Source: Flavobacteriales bacterium UBA6057
GTDB lineage: Bacteria > Bacteroidota > Bacteroidia > Flavobacteriales_G > Salibacteraceae
Direction: 5' to 3'
Length of the DNA stretch: 64,000 nucleotides
NCBI GenBank assembly: GCA_002428995.1
Contig: DIYJ01000010.1
Span: forward strand, 62,001 to 126,000
Shown: piece after piece, positions 48,349-58,189 of the stretch
How the letters are laid out: each line of letters begins with the position of its first letter
How positions within the stretch are numbered: the stretch's first letter is position 1
Program-made: the position numbers and the translations under genes
The notes under the pieces: generated by a model
The model's database searches: none
Told to the model about the DNA's origin: nothing
What the model saw: the letters and a program-made list of their open reading frames with translations, nothing else

Positions 48349-49131
48349 ATGGAACATGAATCGCTGGTAATAGAAGCTGCACTCCGCGCAGGAGGGGAAA
48401 TCATGAAGGTCTACGCTCGTGATTTCAGTGTGGAGGAGAAGGACGACAAGAGTCCTCTGACGGAGGCTGACAAGCAAGCCCACCTTAAGATCAAGGAATA
48501 CCTCGATCAAACCTCTATTCCTGTGCTCAGCGAAGAAGGAAAGCAGATGTCTTACCAGGAGCGCGAAGGCTGGTCTCAATTTTGGTTGGTAGATCCGCTG
48601 GACGGAACCAAGGAGTTCATTAAAAAGAACGGTGAGTTCACGGTGAACATCGCCCTGATTGAAAATGGATTGCCCGTCTTCGGAGTGATCTATGCCCCTT
48701 ACCTCAAGAAGCTTTTTGTTGGTAAGGTAGGTGGAGAAGCCTGGGTGGCTGATGGAATAGAGCCCGATGCGGATGTTTCCAGTGCTAGGGCAAATGTGAC
48801 CTCCATTCCCAAGTCAAAACCGGAAATACCTTACATCGTTGTCGCGAGCAGGAGTCATTTCAGCCCTGAAACCCAGGAATTCGTGGACGAGCTGAAAGCC
48901 GAAAAGGGCGAGATTGAGTTTGCCTCCATGGGCTCCAGTTTGAAAATATGCCTGGTGGCTGAAGGTGTAGCGGATATCTATCCGCGCTTTGGTCCAACCA
49001 TGGAATGGGATACTGGAGCGGGACATGCCATCGCGAAGGCAGCCGGAAAGACGATCATCGACCATGAAACCGGTCAGGAGATGCGCTACAACAAAGAGAA
49101 CCTGCTCAACAACTGGTTCATCGTTCGATAG
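48349..49131 (+). CDS. cysQ: 3'(2'),5'-bisphosphate nucleotidase CysQ
   Basis: The 260-residue inositol monophosphatase-fold enzyme hydrolyses PAP to AMP, removing the product of PAPS-dependent reactions. The metal-binding motifs are LSEEGK (~residue 61), WLVDPLDGTKEFIKKNGEFTVNIAL (~residues 82-106) and EWDTGAGHAIAKAAG (~residue 224). It lies 4 kb from cysCDN and 22 bases before gmd, so it may be read together with GDP-fucose synthesis. A weak TTAATTTG promoter-like box lies at 48329-48336. Confidence 0.93.
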   Translation: MEHESLVIEAALRAGGEIMKVYARDFSVEEKDDKSPLTEADKQAHLKIKEYLDQTSIPVLSEEGKQMSYQEREGWSQFWLVDPLDGTKEFIKKNGEFTVNIALIENGLPVFGVIYAPYLKKLFVGKVGGEAWVADGIEPDADVSSARANVTSIPKSKPEIPYIVVASRSHFSPETQEFVDELKAEKGEIEFASMGSSLKICLVAEGVADIYPRFGPTMEWDTGAGHAIAKAAGKTIIDHETGQEMRYNKENLLNNWFIVR

Positions 49132-49139
49132 AGCCTGAC

Positions 49140-49147
49140 TACATTTG
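49140..49147 (+). promoter_or_regulatory. TAnnTTTG-type -7 box of gmd
   Basis: TACATTTG, an exact consensus match six bases before the gmd ATG (49154), in the 22-base gap after cysQ. It supports 49154 as the start over an upstream in-frame TTG at 49145 that overlaps the box. Confidence 0.45.
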
Positions 49148-49153
49148 TTACTT

Positions 49154-50242
49154 ATGTCAAAAGTTGCACTCATCACAGGTATTACGGGGCAGGATGGAGC
49201 CTATCTGGCCGAGTCTTTACTCAAGAAAGGCTACATCGTTCACGGAATCAAGAGGCGCAGTAGTCTCTTTAATACCGACCGGATCGATCACCTTTATCAG
49301 GATCCTCACGAGCGCGATTTGAGATTGCATCTTCATTACGGAGATCTCACGGATAGCACAAACCTCATCCGCATCATTCAGGAGTGTCAGCCTGATGAGA
49401 TCTACAATCTCGCTGCGCAGAGCCATGTGATGGTTTCGTTTGAAACGCCTGAATACACCGCGAATTCAGATGCGATCGGAACCCTCAGAATTCTGGAGGC
49501 GATTCGAATCCTCGGATTGACCGAGAAGACTCGATTCTATCAGGCTTCAACCAGCGAGCTGTATGGTAAGGTACAGGAGATTCCGCAGACCGAAACGACT
49601 CCCTTTTATCCTCGAAGCCCCTATGCTGCAGCCAAGCTCTATGCCTTCTGGATCACCAAGAACTACCGCGAAGCTTATGGCATGTATGCCTGCAATGGCA
49701 TTCTCTTCAACCACGAGTCTCCCATCCGGGGAGAAACGTTTGTGACCCGAAAGATTACCCGTGCGGCTGCCAAGATCAAGTTGGGGCTTCAAAGCAAGCT
49801 TTTTGTCGGAAACATGGATGCCAAGCGGGATTGGGGACACGCCAAAGACTATGTGGAAGGCATGTATCTGATGCTTCAGCAGGACAAGCCAGACGACTAT
49901 GTGCTTGCTACCAATCGCACGATCACTGTGCGCTCCTTCATTGAAATGGCCTTCAGGGAAATGGAAATTGAGCTGGAATGGAAGGGCAGTGGCGCAGAAG
50001 AGAAAGGCATCAATAAGGCCAACGGTGCGGTTGTCGTTGAGGTAGACCCTAAGTATTTCAGACCCACAGAAGTTGACCTGTTGATCGGAGATGCGAGCAA
50101 GGCCAAGAAGGAATTGGGCTGGGAACCTAAATACACGGTGGAAGAGTTGTGCAAGGAAATGGTACACTCAGATTTCGAGCACTTTTCCCGAGACAAATAC
50201 TTGATGGAAGGTGGACATGAAGTCTATCAATCCCACGAATGA
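49154..50242 (+). CDS. gmd: GDP-mannose 4,6-dehydratase
   Basis: The 362-residue short-chain dehydrogenase/reductase-family enzyme makes GDP-4-keto-6-deoxy-mannose. It shows the nucleotide-binding [15 protein letters not shown], the [15 protein letters not shown] segment specific to Gmd, the catalytic TSELYGK and [10 protein letters not shown] (Tyr-x3-Lys), and [20 protein letters not shown]. fcl follows with a four-base ATGA overlap, so the pair forms the complete route from GDP-mannose to GDP-L-fucose. Confidence 0.97.
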   Translation: MSKVALITGITGQDGAYLAESLLKKGYIVHGIKRRSSLFNTDRIDHLYQDPHERDLRLHLHYGDLTDSTNLIRIIQECQPDEIYNLAAQSHVMVSFETPEYTANSDAIGTLRILEAIRILGLTEKTRFYQASTSELYGKVQEIPQTETTPFYPRSPYAAAKLYAFWITKNYREAYGMYACNGILFNHESPIRGETFVTRKITRAAAKIKLGLQSKLFVGNMDAKRDWGHAKDYVEGMYLMLQQDKPDDYVLATNRTITVRSFIEMAFREMEIELEWKGSGAEEKGINKANGAVVVEVDPKYFRPTEVDLLIGDASKAKKELGWEPKYTVEELCKEMVHSDFEHFSRDKYLMEGGHEVYQSHE

Positions 50243-51186
50243 TGAAGCAGGACAGTAAGATCTTCGTAGCCGGCCATCGTGGAATGGTGGGGTCTGCGAT
50301 CGTGCGCAAACTGCGCGCATTGGGGCATGAAAACCTTGTCCTTAAGACTTCTTCTGAACTTGATCTGCGCAACCAGCAAGCCGTGCAGGACTTCTTCGCG
50401 GAAGAAAAGCCCGAGTTTGTGTTCATGGCCGCTGCCAAGGTTGGCGGCATCGTGGCTAACAATACCTACCGCGCTGACTTCCTCTACCAGAACCTGATGA
50501 TGGAGTCGAACGTGGTGCATGCTGCTTATGAGCACAAGGTCGAGAAGATGCTGTTTTTGGGTTCCAGCTGCATTTATCCCAAGCTCGCTCCTCAACCACT
50601 CAAGGAAGAATACCTGCTGGAAGGCTATTTGGAGTATACCAACGAACCCTATGCCATCGCCAAGATAGCGGGGATCAAGCTTTCTGAAGCCTATCGCGAT
50701 CAATACGGTTGCAACTTCATTTCAGCCATGCCTACGAACCTGTATGGCCCCAATGACAACTACGACCTGAAGAATTCCCACGTATTGCCAGCACTTCTGC
50801 GGAAGTTTCATCATGCGAAAGTGACTGGACAAGCCGAGGTGGAAATCTGGGGTACAGGAACTCCGCGCAGGGAATTCATGCACGTAGATGATGTAGCGGA
50901 TGCCAGCGTTTTTCTCATGAACAACTACAACGACAAGCTCTTCGTGAATGTCGGAACAGGCTCTGATGTCACCATCCGCGAATTGGCGGAAACGATCGCG
51001 CGGGCTGTTGGGTTTGAAGGAGATTTACGCTTTGATACTTCCAAACCGGATGGAACGCCCCGGAAGCTCATGGATAGCAGCCGACTGCACAGCCTGGGCT
51101 GGAAGCACCAGATCGACCTCGATGAAGGCATCCGCTCCGTGTATGCCGAGGTGAAGGACTCTGAATGGTTCGAGATAACGGGTTAA
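50239..51186 (+). CDS. fcl: GDP-L-fucose synthase
   Basis: The 315-residue epimerase/reductase converts GDP-4-keto-6-deoxy-mannose to GDP-L-fucose. Landmarks are [28 protein letters not shown], the [12 protein letters not shown] substrate loop, and YAIAKIAG (Tyr-x3-Lys). An adjacent ATG at 50242 is equally possible; both overlap the gmd end. Its product feeds polysaccharide synthesis, in keeping with the Wzi-like and transferase genes downstream. Confidence 0.96.
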   Translation: MMKQDSKIFVAGHRGMVGSAIVRKLRALGHENLVLKTSSELDLRNQQAVQDFFAEEKPEFVFMAAAKVGGIVANNTYRADFLYQNLMMESNVVHAAYEHKVEKMLFLGSSCIYPKLAPQPLKEEYLLEGYLEYTNEPYAIAKIAGIKLSEAYRDQYGCNFISAMPTNLYGPNDNYDLKNSHVLPALLRKFHHAKVTGQAEVEIWGTGTPRREFMHVDDVADASVFLMNNYNDKLFVNVGTGSDVTIRELAETIARAVGFEGDLRFDTSKPDGTPRKLMDSSRLHSLGWKHQIDLDEGIRSVYAEVKDSEWFEITG

Positions 51187-51195
51187 TTTAGCACG

Positions 51196-52722
51196 ATGCT
51201 TCGCGGCTTAGCCCTATTCGCTTTTCTGCTCTGCGCTTTGTTCGTGCAGGGGCAGTACGTTTCCACTCCTTTGAATGAGGGCCACGCTAGGCTTCTTGAA
51301 GCTTACCAGCTGCAACACAGAACTGATGAGCGAGTGAGCGCTTTTAAGCCTGGACTCGTTCAGGTGAAGCAACTGGACTCGTTACGCCAGGGCGATACTC
51401 AAACCTGGACGCGCAAACGCTACAATTCCTGGGTGATGCGCAAGTTGCGCCACGAACATCTGATCGAAGTGCGCAAGGATGATTTTTACCTGAATGGAGA
51501 TTTTGTCTTTGACCTGACAGTCGGCCGGGACCTGAACGATGCCCAGCAAGGAACCATTTACACCAACACCCGCGGGTTTCAGTTTGAAGGCACGGTTGGG
51601 AAGAGGGTTTTCTTCAGCTCCACCTTTTACGAGAATCAGAGCATCTTTCCTGCCTATCTGGACAATGTGGTAGCGGACCGCGAGAGTGTGCCCGGCCTCG
51701 GACGCTACAAGACCTTTGAGAACTTTGCCGGAGACACGGCCTACGACTATGCTTTTGCGACCGGAGCTGCTGGAGTTGCCTTTAGCCGCTATTCGTTCAT
51801 TCAGCTTGGCTATGATCGTCAGTTTGTAGGGCATGGGTTCAGAAGCCTGCTGCTTTCAGATGCCTCCTTTCCCTATCCCTTCTTCCGGGGAAACATTGGC
51901 TTTCTGGATGGACGCGTTCAATACAGCATTACCTGGGCAACTTTGCAGGGAACAGAACGTGTTCCCCTCGGTTTGGAGCGAGGGAAGGAGTTTCCGTTTC
52001 AGCGGAAAAGAGCTAAGTTCTCCTACCTCAGCGTTTTTCCAACGCATTGGTTTTCTGTTGGCCTGTTCACAGCCGTGCTTCAGCGCGTCTGGACAGATAG
52101 CTCTCATGTAGATGCTGACTTCGATTACTACCTGCCCTCCGGACTTTTGTCCTATGCCGCCAGCGATGATGATGTAAACCGAACGATTGGCATCAACGCC
52201 AGCATTCAACCTCTGAACCAACTCAGGTTCTACGGTCAGTATGCGCAATACCGATACTGGTCGGATGATGCATTTCAGATAGGTGTGCAGTTGCTGGACC
52301 CTTTGAAATGGAACCATTTGAGTTTCAGGGCTGAGTTCAACAGCGGGAATGTCAATGACCTGACGCAGGATACTCTGGGGAATCCGCTTTCCGGTGAGCT
52401 GGCCTTTACACACAACGGACAATTCCTCGGTCATCCGTTGGACGGACCCTTTGATGAGTTGTTGATTCAGGGAAGCATCCGACTGCGCGATTTCCAGTTT
52501 TCGGGAACGCTGATGCGCTACCAACGCGAGTTTCCCCTGACCGGCTTGCCAACCGCTTCAATTACCTACATCAATGCTGAAGCCGCCTACATTGTCAACC
52601 CGATGTCGTTGGCAAAAGTGGTGATGGGAGCGACCTATCGCACGGATGATGTACTACCTAGCACGCAATTCATCTACTTCGGATTTCGAACAGCCCTACT
52701 TGACAGATATTCTGAATTTTAA
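51196..52722 (+). CDS. Wzi-like outer membrane protein (capsule assembly family), first of two
   Basis: The 508-residue exported protein (signal peptide LLCALFVQGQ) has a repeating beta-strand pattern of an outer membrane barrel. The segment GYDRQFVGHGFRSLLLSDASFPYPF (about residues 205-229) corresponds to GRGKHFIGEGYRTLFLSDYAPNY in the second copy downstream. That G-G/E-G-x-R-x-L-x-LSD motif, with the length, fits the capsule assembly Wzi family of Bacteroidota. Wzi proteins hold capsular polysaccharide on the cell surface. Ten bases after fcl, it is probably part of the same transcript. The call rests on pattern rather than a strong domain match. Confidence 0.7.
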   Translation: MLRGLALFAFLLCALFVQGQYVSTPLNEGHARLLEAYQLQHRTDERVSAFKPGLVQVKQLDSLRQGDTQTWTRKRYNSWVMRKLRHEHLIEVRKDDFYLNGDFVFDLTVGRDLNDAQQGTIYTNTRGFQFEGTVGKRVFFSSTFYENQSIFPAYLDNVVADRESVPGLGRYKTFENFAGDTAYDYAFATGAAGVAFSRYSFIQLGYDRQFVGHGFRSLLLSDASFPYPFFRGNIGFLDGRVQYSITWATLQGTERVPLGLERGKEFPFQRKRAKFSYLSVFPTHWFSVGLFTAVLQRVWTDSSHVDADFDYYLPSGLLSYAASDDDVNRTIGINASIQPLNQLRFYGQYAQYRYWSDDAFQIGVQLLDPLKWNHLSFRAEFNSGNVNDLTQDTLGNPLSGELAFTHNGQFLGHPLDGPFDELLIQGSIRLRDFQFSGTLMRYQREFPLTGLPTASITYINAEAAYIVNPMSLAKVVMGATYRTDDVLPSTQFIYFGFRTALLDRYSEF

Positions 52723-52725
52723 TCC

Positions 52726-53820
52726 ATGGTCTATATCCTCCTTTGTTTCGCCACCGCCCTCATTGTAGGAGTTCTTTCTACTCCGGCATTGATCAAGGTT
52801 GCCTACCTGAAGCGCTTGGTGGATGAGCCAGGCGAGGAACGAAAACTGCATTTCAGGCGTGTACCAACGATTGGTGGTATTATCATTTTTGCCGGTACGC
52901 TCTTTTCCTACCTCATGTGGTATCCCTTTGCTGAAATTGAAGAAATCGGACAGCTGGGGCGAGCCCTGAAAGACTTTCAGTACATAGGCGCCACCATGTT
53001 GATCATCTTCTTCATTGGTGTGAAGGATGACATCATCGGCACAGCACCTGTCAAGAAGCTGATCGGACACTTGATCGTGGCCTTTATCCTCGTGATTATG
53101 GGCGACATCCGCATCACGAGCATGTATGGAATCTTTGGCATTGAAGCTTTGCCTGAGTGGGGTAGCATCATGCTATCGGTGCTGACCTACACGGTCATTG
53201 TAAATGCCATCAACCTGATTGATGGACTGGATGGCCTGGCAGGTGGGGTTGGAACGATCGCTTCCGTGGCGATGGGTGTTTGGTTTTACCTGGCGGGAGG
53301 AGTAGAACACGCGGTGCTGGCCTTTGCCCTGGCTGGCTCGCTGATTGGCTTCCTGGTCTATAACTTTTCCCCAGCGAAGATCTTCATGGGAGACAGTGGC
53401 TCGTTGACCATCGGTTTGGTGCTCTCCGTGTTATCCATCAAGTTGATTGAATACCCGGTAGATCGACTGCCGAACGAACTCTTGAATGTTTCTCGCCCCG
53501 TGTTCGCGATGGCCGCACTGGTTTATCCGTTGACGGACACCTTTCGCATTTTTCTCTACCGCGTGATTCGCGGTGTATCTCCGTTCACTGCGGATCGCAA
53601 TCACCTTCACCACAAACTGCTTGACTTAGGACTGGATCAGCGAAAGACGGTGCTGATCATTTACATCACCTCCATCTTTCTCATCCTCTTGTCTACATCC
53701 ATTCGCCTGGAGCCAAGCCTTGTGCTCATCATCATGGTGGCGCTGGCATTGACCATTTCACAGGTTCCGGGATTTCTCTTTATGATCCGGCAGCGCAAAA
53801 AGAACCAACAGAAGGAATGA
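52726..53820 (+). CDS. WecA/MraY-family polyprenyl-phosphate sugar-phosphate transferase
   Basis: The 364-residue polytopic membrane enzyme (about ten helices) starts lipid-linked polysaccharide synthesis by moving a sugar-1-phosphate from a UDP-sugar to undecaprenyl phosphate. Catalytic motifs are present: GVKDDIIG (Asp-Asp pair, ~residue 103), NAINLIDGLDGLAGG (~residue 160) and FMGDSGSLTIG (~residue 221), with a histidine loop DRNHLHHKLLDLG. The family also includes MraY, but the neighbours (gmd, fcl, two Wzi-like genes) favour a WecA-like role in a surface polysaccharide. It overlaps the next gene by four bases (ATGA). Confidence 0.92.
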   Translation: MVYILLCFATALIVGVLSTPALIKVAYLKRLVDEPGEERKLHFRRVPTIGGIIIFAGTLFSYLMWYPFAEIEEIGQLGRALKDFQYIGATMLIIFFIGVKDDIIGTAPVKKLIGHLIVAFILVIMGDIRITSMYGIFGIEALPEWGSIMLSVLTYTVIVNAINLIDGLDGLAGGVGTIASVAMGVWFYLAGGVEHAVLAFALAGSLIGFLVYNFSPAKIFMGDSGSLTIGLVLSVLSIKLIEYPVDRLPNELLNVSRPVFAMAALVYPLTDTFRIFLYRVIRGVSPFTADRNHLHHKLLDLGLDQRKTVLIIYITSIFLILLSTSIRLEPSLVLIIMVALALTISQVPGFLFMIRQRKKNQQKE

Positions 53821-55400
53821 GGAGGCTCACCGTTTTCCTACTCCTGTTTCTGGTGAAGCTTTCTGTAGCCCAGGAATATACCAATCGACCGTTGCTTCCC
53901 ATGGAACGCAGCCTGCGTTGGAAGCTAGAGCAATCAGCCGTTGCAGAAGGATTGCACAAGACTTCAGCGGTATTGCCGTATTCACACTGGCACGTGGAAG
54001 AAGTGAGAAGTGCAGCGGACACCACTCGGGAAGTGCAGGGCGTGAATCTCGGGCGACTCGTCAATTTTAGGGTACAACCGCTATTGAACTTCACCACCTT
54101 TTCCATGCTGAGCCAGCGCACCAGAAGTGGTCATCAGTTCATCGGTGGAGTAGAAGCCAGCGCTTCCTTGCTCGATCGCTGGGTTGCGGGTATCACCTAC
54201 GATGGCGGTCACATGGAATATCCGCGCTACATGGAGGAGATTGTGGACAGCCTTGGTGTTGTCCCAGGTTGGGATTATGCCGCACCAAACGGAAAGGGAA
54301 GCCGATTTGATCGACTGGGCTTCACATTGGGCTGGAAGCCGTCTAAGCATTTTGAGTTGTTTGCCGGGCGCGGAAAGCACTTTATTGGAGAAGGTTACCG
54401 AACGCTGTTTCTAAGCGATTATGCTCCCAACTACAACTACGGCCGCATTGATGTCAACGTGTGGAAACTGAACTACACGGTGCTCTACACGCAGATGGAT
54501 CACACGCAGGACTATTCTGTGAGGCGATTCTTTCCGCTGGAATCGAAGTATTCTACCATGCACATGCTAACGGTAGATGCGACACGCTGGTGGACGCTGG
54601 GAGCCTTCGAAGCGGTTGTCTGGGAGCAAGAAGACAGCTTGATCGAGCGAGGGTTTGATTTGAACTACCTCAATCCCATCATCTTTTTCCGTCCCGTAGA
54701 GTTTGGCATCGGCTCTTCTGATAACTCCCTGATTGGTTTCAGCTCCACCGTAAGGCCGACTCCGACCTTTCACTTATATGGCCAGTTTTTGCTGGATGAG
54801 TTCATCTTCAGCGAGGTGACGGCCAGCATCCGCAATCAGTTTGCTGACAGTGCCGAGCCCACGGGATCATGGACCAACAAGCAGGCATTTCAATTGGGCT
54901 GGAAATGGTTTGAGCCGCTTGGTCTGAAGCAAGGGATGTGGTTGGCAGAATTCAACTTTGTGCGCCCCTATACCTACGGTCACAGCGCTCCGGGACAATC
55001 CTTCACTCACCTTAATCATCCACTGGCACACCCGCTTGGTGCAAACTTCATTGAGTGGGTTACGGTGTTTAACTGGCAGCCCAAACGATGGGTATTGAAT
55101 GCAGAGGTAACCTACGCACGGAAAGGATTTTCTACCGATGCTGGCTACTTGGGCGAGGATTTGTTGGTGAGCAACATTCTTCGTGCTCGTGAATACGATA
55201 ATCCTATGCTTCAGGGGCGTTTGGTGGATGTGGCCAATGTCAACATGAGGGCTTCGCGCGTAGTGGTCAAATCCTGGAACCTGCGAGCAGAAGCCGGTAT
55301 TCACTATCGCTTCTTGCGGACTCCGGCAGAGGAGGTGCATGGTGCTGTTTTCAGCATTGGTTTACGTACAGCGCTCTGGAATGAAGATCGAAACCTTTAG
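53817..55400 (+). CDS. Wzi-like outer membrane protein (capsule assembly family), second of two
   Basis: The 527-residue exported protein (signal peptide LLLFLVKLSVAQ) has a barrel-like strand pattern throughout and the GKHFIGEGYRTLFLSD motif (about residues 187-202) of the Wzi family. It is a paralogue of the gene at 51196 and overlaps the transferase gene by four bases. The two may act as surface anchors for the same polysaccharide. It converges with the TolC-family gene, 3 bases between stops. Confidence 0.78.
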   Translation: MRRLTVFLLLFLVKLSVAQEYTNRPLLPMERSLRWKLEQSAVAEGLHKTSAVLPYSHWHVEEVRSAADTTREVQGVNLGRLVNFRVQPLLNFTTFSMLSQRTRSGHQFIGGVEASASLLDRWVAGITYDGGHMEYPRYMEEIVDSLGVVPGWDYAAPNGKGSRFDRLGFTLGWKPSKHFELFAGRGKHFIGEGYRTLFLSDYAPNYNYGRIDVNVWKLNYTVLYTQMDHTQDYSVRRFFPLESKYSTMHMLTVDATRWWTLGAFEAVVWEQEDSLIERGFDLNYLNPIIFFRPVEFGIGSSDNSLIGFSSTVRPTPTFHLYGQFLLDEFIFSEVTASIRNQFADSAEPTGSWTNKQAFQLGWKWFEPLGLKQGMWLAEFNFVRPYTYGHSAPGQSFTHLNHPLAHPLGANFIEWVTVFNWQPKRWVLNAEVTYARKGFSTDAGYLGEDLLVSNILRAREYDNPMLQGRLVDVANVNMRASRVVVKSWNLRAEAGIHYRFLRTPAEEVHGAVFSIGLRTALWNEDRNL

Positions 55401-55403
55401 TGG

Positions 55404-56837
55404 TTAGGGAATCAGCAGCTGATAGTAGCTCTCTCGGTTTGCAGCCTGGATAACCTTCAGCGCGGTGGCAATCTGCTTGCTTTGGATTTGCTGCTGGTTA
55501 ACCTGAGCGTCAAAGAGCTTGTTTTCCCGGCTGTTGAGCAGGAACACACTGCTTTCTCCAATGCTGAACTTGTTGCGCTCGGCTTCGAGCAGCGCCTGAT
55601 AGTTGCCAATCATCTGGATGTAGATGCTTAGCTGTTCGGTGGCGATGTTATAGTCATTCACCAGCGCACTCAACTTGTTTTGAAGGTCTAACACCTTCAC
55701 ATCACGGTCGAGCCGTTCCGTCTCTTGCTTCAGGGAGGCCAGGTTGAGTTTGGCGCGCTCCTTCCGCAACAGCAGTGGATACTTTATTTCCAAGCCAAAG
55801 ATGCGGTCGTTGATGTCGCCTCCGGGAATGTTCTCAATCGCAGAACCTACGGCCAGCTGAGAGTATTTCAGATCAAGCTGTGGCAATAAGTTACTCCGCG
55901 CCAACTGACGCTCAAGACCGATGGACTCGATCTTCAGCCCCTTGATGTTCAGGAGCGGATGCTGAGCAACCAATGTTTGTTGCCAGATCAGGAAGCTGTC
56001 GCTGGAATTCAAAATAGGAGCTCCAAAGTCCAACATCTGCTGTGGCTGAGCATCTTCTACCAATCCCAATGGATTTCCGGCATCGTCCCAGAGAAATGTC
56101 TCTACCATTCTTCGAGCGGTGAACTCCATGTTTTCTGCTGTCAGCAGCTGGTAGCTTCTGTTTTGAACCTGCAGGAAAGCTTCTGTGGTGTCGATGGCGG
56201 GACTGTCACCAGAAAGGAACGACTGCTTCACGAACTCGAATTGATCTTGCGCAATGTCCAGCGAAGCAGTTTGTGTTTGAATCAAACCCAGAGAAAGCGA
56301 CCAGTTCAGATAAGCCAAACTGGCTCTGTAAAGCAGGTCGTTCACAATGATTCTCTGATCCGCTTCCGACATTTCGACCATGAGCTTACCCTGCCGAATA
56401 GCTAGCAAGCGCTCATTGTAGAACAGGGAAGTACCTACGGGTAGACTCACACCGGTCTCGTAAAGGCCACTATTGGGCGTTGAAGTTTCAGGATCAATGA
56501 AGGCACCAGTGTTCATGTCGTAGGCTGCAAAAAGCTCGAAGCCCAGTGCGGTGGGTAGCGCTACCTTCACCCGATTGCGATCGTAGTATTCAGTGCTCTT
56601 CAGGTCTTTTTCCTTCATGCTGGCGGCCACATATGGATCCATGACCCCTTGCGACTGTCTCAAAGAGGCATCACTGATTTCAACACCGATTCCGGCCTGA
56701 TCGATGACAGGATGAAACTCCATGACCTGTTTCAGGTACTGGCCATACGCCAATGGTGTCTGGGCTTTCAGTCCATTGAACAGAGCCAGGCAGATGGTAA
56801 CAAGGAAAAAGGGAGTGAAGATCAGACTGCCCCTCAT
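55404..56837 (-). CDS. TolC-family outer membrane efflux channel
   Basis: The 477-residue protein (ATG at 56837, overlapping the hlyD stop by ATGA) has a signal peptide (LFNGLKAQ) and long amphipathic helices with heptad patterns in two halves, as in TolC-family channels. The opening YLKQVMEFHPVIDQAGIGVEI is a common start for this family. It should complete a tripartite envelope-spanning exporter with the HlyD protein and the ABC-type membrane protein. The open frame reaching back to 56921 lies inside hlyD and is not used. Confidence 0.85.
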   Translation of the reverse strand: MRGSLIFTPFFLVTICLALFNGLKAQTPLAYGQYLKQVMEFHPVIDQAGIGVEISDASLRQSQGVMDPYVAASMKEKDLKSTEYYDRNRVKVALPTALGFELFAAYDMNTGAFIDPETSTPNSGLYETGVSLPVGTSLFYNERLLAIRQGKLMVEMSEADQRIIVNDLLYRASLAYLNWSLSLGLIQTQTASLDIAQDQFEFVKQSFLSGDSPAIDTTEAFLQVQNRSYQLLTAENMEFTARRMVETFLWDDAGNPLGLVEDAQPQQMLDFGAPILNSSDSFLIWQQTLVAQHPLLNIKGLKIESIGLERQLARSNLLPQLDLKYSQLAVGSAIENIPGGDINDRIFGLEIKYPLLLRKERAKLNLASLKQETERLDRDVKVLDLQNKLSALVNDYNIATEQLSIYIQMIGNYQALLEAERNKFSIGESSVFLLNSRENKLFDAQVNQQQIQSKQIATALKVIQAANRESYYQLLIP

Positions 56838-58186
56838 TTCTTCTTCTCTTTTTGCGGTTCTGTCACGGTGGTGTAGAATTCCGGAGGGAATCCGTTGAGC
56901 TGTCGCCACAGTTCGTACCAAATGGGCACGTCATTCAGTAATGCAATTCCCTGCGCTCCAGAGCCCATTCTGAGCTCGAGCGGCCATTCTTCCTCTTCAT
57001 GATTAGGTGCAATCAAGATTCTGTAGAGGCCATTATCGCTGGTGATGTTGTCAATGGCCACGACCTTGCCTGAGTAGGTTCCTACAGATACATTCGGCCA
57101 GCCTGAGAACACCAGAGATGGCCATCCGTCAAAGATGAAACGAACCTCAACCCCAGTTTTGATCAATGGAAGATCGATGGGGCGGACGTACATTTCAACG
57201 GCAAGCTCTTTCACATTGGGTACAATGCTCACCACAGCATCCTGCTCCTTGATGGTTTCTCCAATTCCCGTTTGCAGGGCTTTGGTGATGAAACCGCTTT
57301 GTGGAGCCTTGATGAAGTACATGGAGGAGCGGATCGTGTAGTTCGAGATCTCGTTCAACGTTTTTGCCAGTTTGCCCTCTGCATCCAGCATGTCGCTCAA
57401 GGCGGTATACTTCTCACTTTCAGATTTTGCAATCTTGTCGTTGTACTCGGTCTGGATGGTGGTCAACTCAATTTTGGAGTTGATCAGCACATTTTTGCTT
57501 CCCAACAGATCGTTTTCAGCGGCCATGAATTTGGCGAGCCCATCCTGGTATTTCTGACGGTAGTTTTCCAGCTCGGTCAACGACTTGATGCCTTGTTCAT
57601 AAAGCTGTTCCTGACGTTTCCACTGTTTCTCAGTAATCTGCTGATTCGAGCGTTCAGCGATGAGCTTCAGGCTGTCGGTACCAACTTTCAGCTCGGCTTG
57701 ACGCACCTTATTCTTAGCTTGCTTCAGCTTCAGCTTCTGGGTTTTGATGAGCGCATCAATCTGGGTGTCTAAAGCGTCCACCTTGCTCACGTAGGCTTCG
57801 ATACCGCTCTCTTGAGCTGCCAATCGCTCGCGGGTCCGCTCAAGTAGTTCAGGATCGAAATACTCGTCCTTTACCTCCGAAATGAACAGGATGGTGTCGC
57901 CTTTCTCTACGTAATCGCCTTCCTGTACGTACCATTTTTCAATTCGCCCGGCAATGACCGAGTTCACCACCTGTGGCCGTTGGTCTGGCCGAAGGTTGGT
58001 CACCACTCCATCCGCCTGGATGTTCTGTGTCCAGGGCAGGAGCAATAGAATGATACCTACAACAATGAGCACCATGGCCCAACGAAAGAGATTGTTGGCC
58101 CAGTTACTCTTGAGAATGACATCCGAACTTCTGAGCCTCTTCAGGTCATAGTCCGTAGAAATGCTATTGAATGAGATGTTGAGCAT
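56834..58186 (-). CDS. HlyD-family membrane fusion protein
   Basis: The 450-residue periplasmic adaptor has a cytoplasmic N-terminus of ~33 residues, one transmembrane helix (~34-55), a biotinyl-lipoyl half (AGRIEKWYVQEGDYVEKGDTILFIS, ~79-103), a long coiled-coil hairpin (~115-290), the second lipoyl half (IKAPQSGFITKALQTGIGETIKEQDAVVSI) and a beta-barrel domain. The coiled coil is long enough to dock a TolC-type channel. It is flanked by the TolC-family gene (overlap of four bases) and the ABC gene (three bases), so the three subunits are made together. Confidence 0.9.
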   Translation of the reverse strand: MLNISFNSISTDYDLKRLRSSDVILKSNWANNLFRWAMVLIVVGIILLLLPWTQNIQADGVVTNLRPDQRPQVVNSVIAGRIEKWYVQEGDYVEKGDTILFISEVKDEYFDPELLERTRERLAAQESGIEAYVSKVDALDTQIDALIKTQKLKLKQAKNKVRQAELKVGTDSLKLIAERSNQQITEKQWKRQEQLYEQGIKSLTELENYRQKYQDGLAKFMAAENDLLGSKNVLINSKIELTTIQTEYNDKIAKSESEKYTALSDMLDAEGKLAKTLNEISNYTIRSSMYFIKAPQSGFITKALQTGIGETIKEQDAVVSIVPNVKELAVEMYVRPIDLPLIKTGVEVRFIFDGWPSLVFSGWPNVSVGTYSGKVVAIDNITSDNGLYRILIAPNHEEEEWPLELRMGSGAQGIALLNDVPIWYELWRQLNGFPPEFYTTVTEPQKEKKK

Positions 58187-58189
58187 AGT

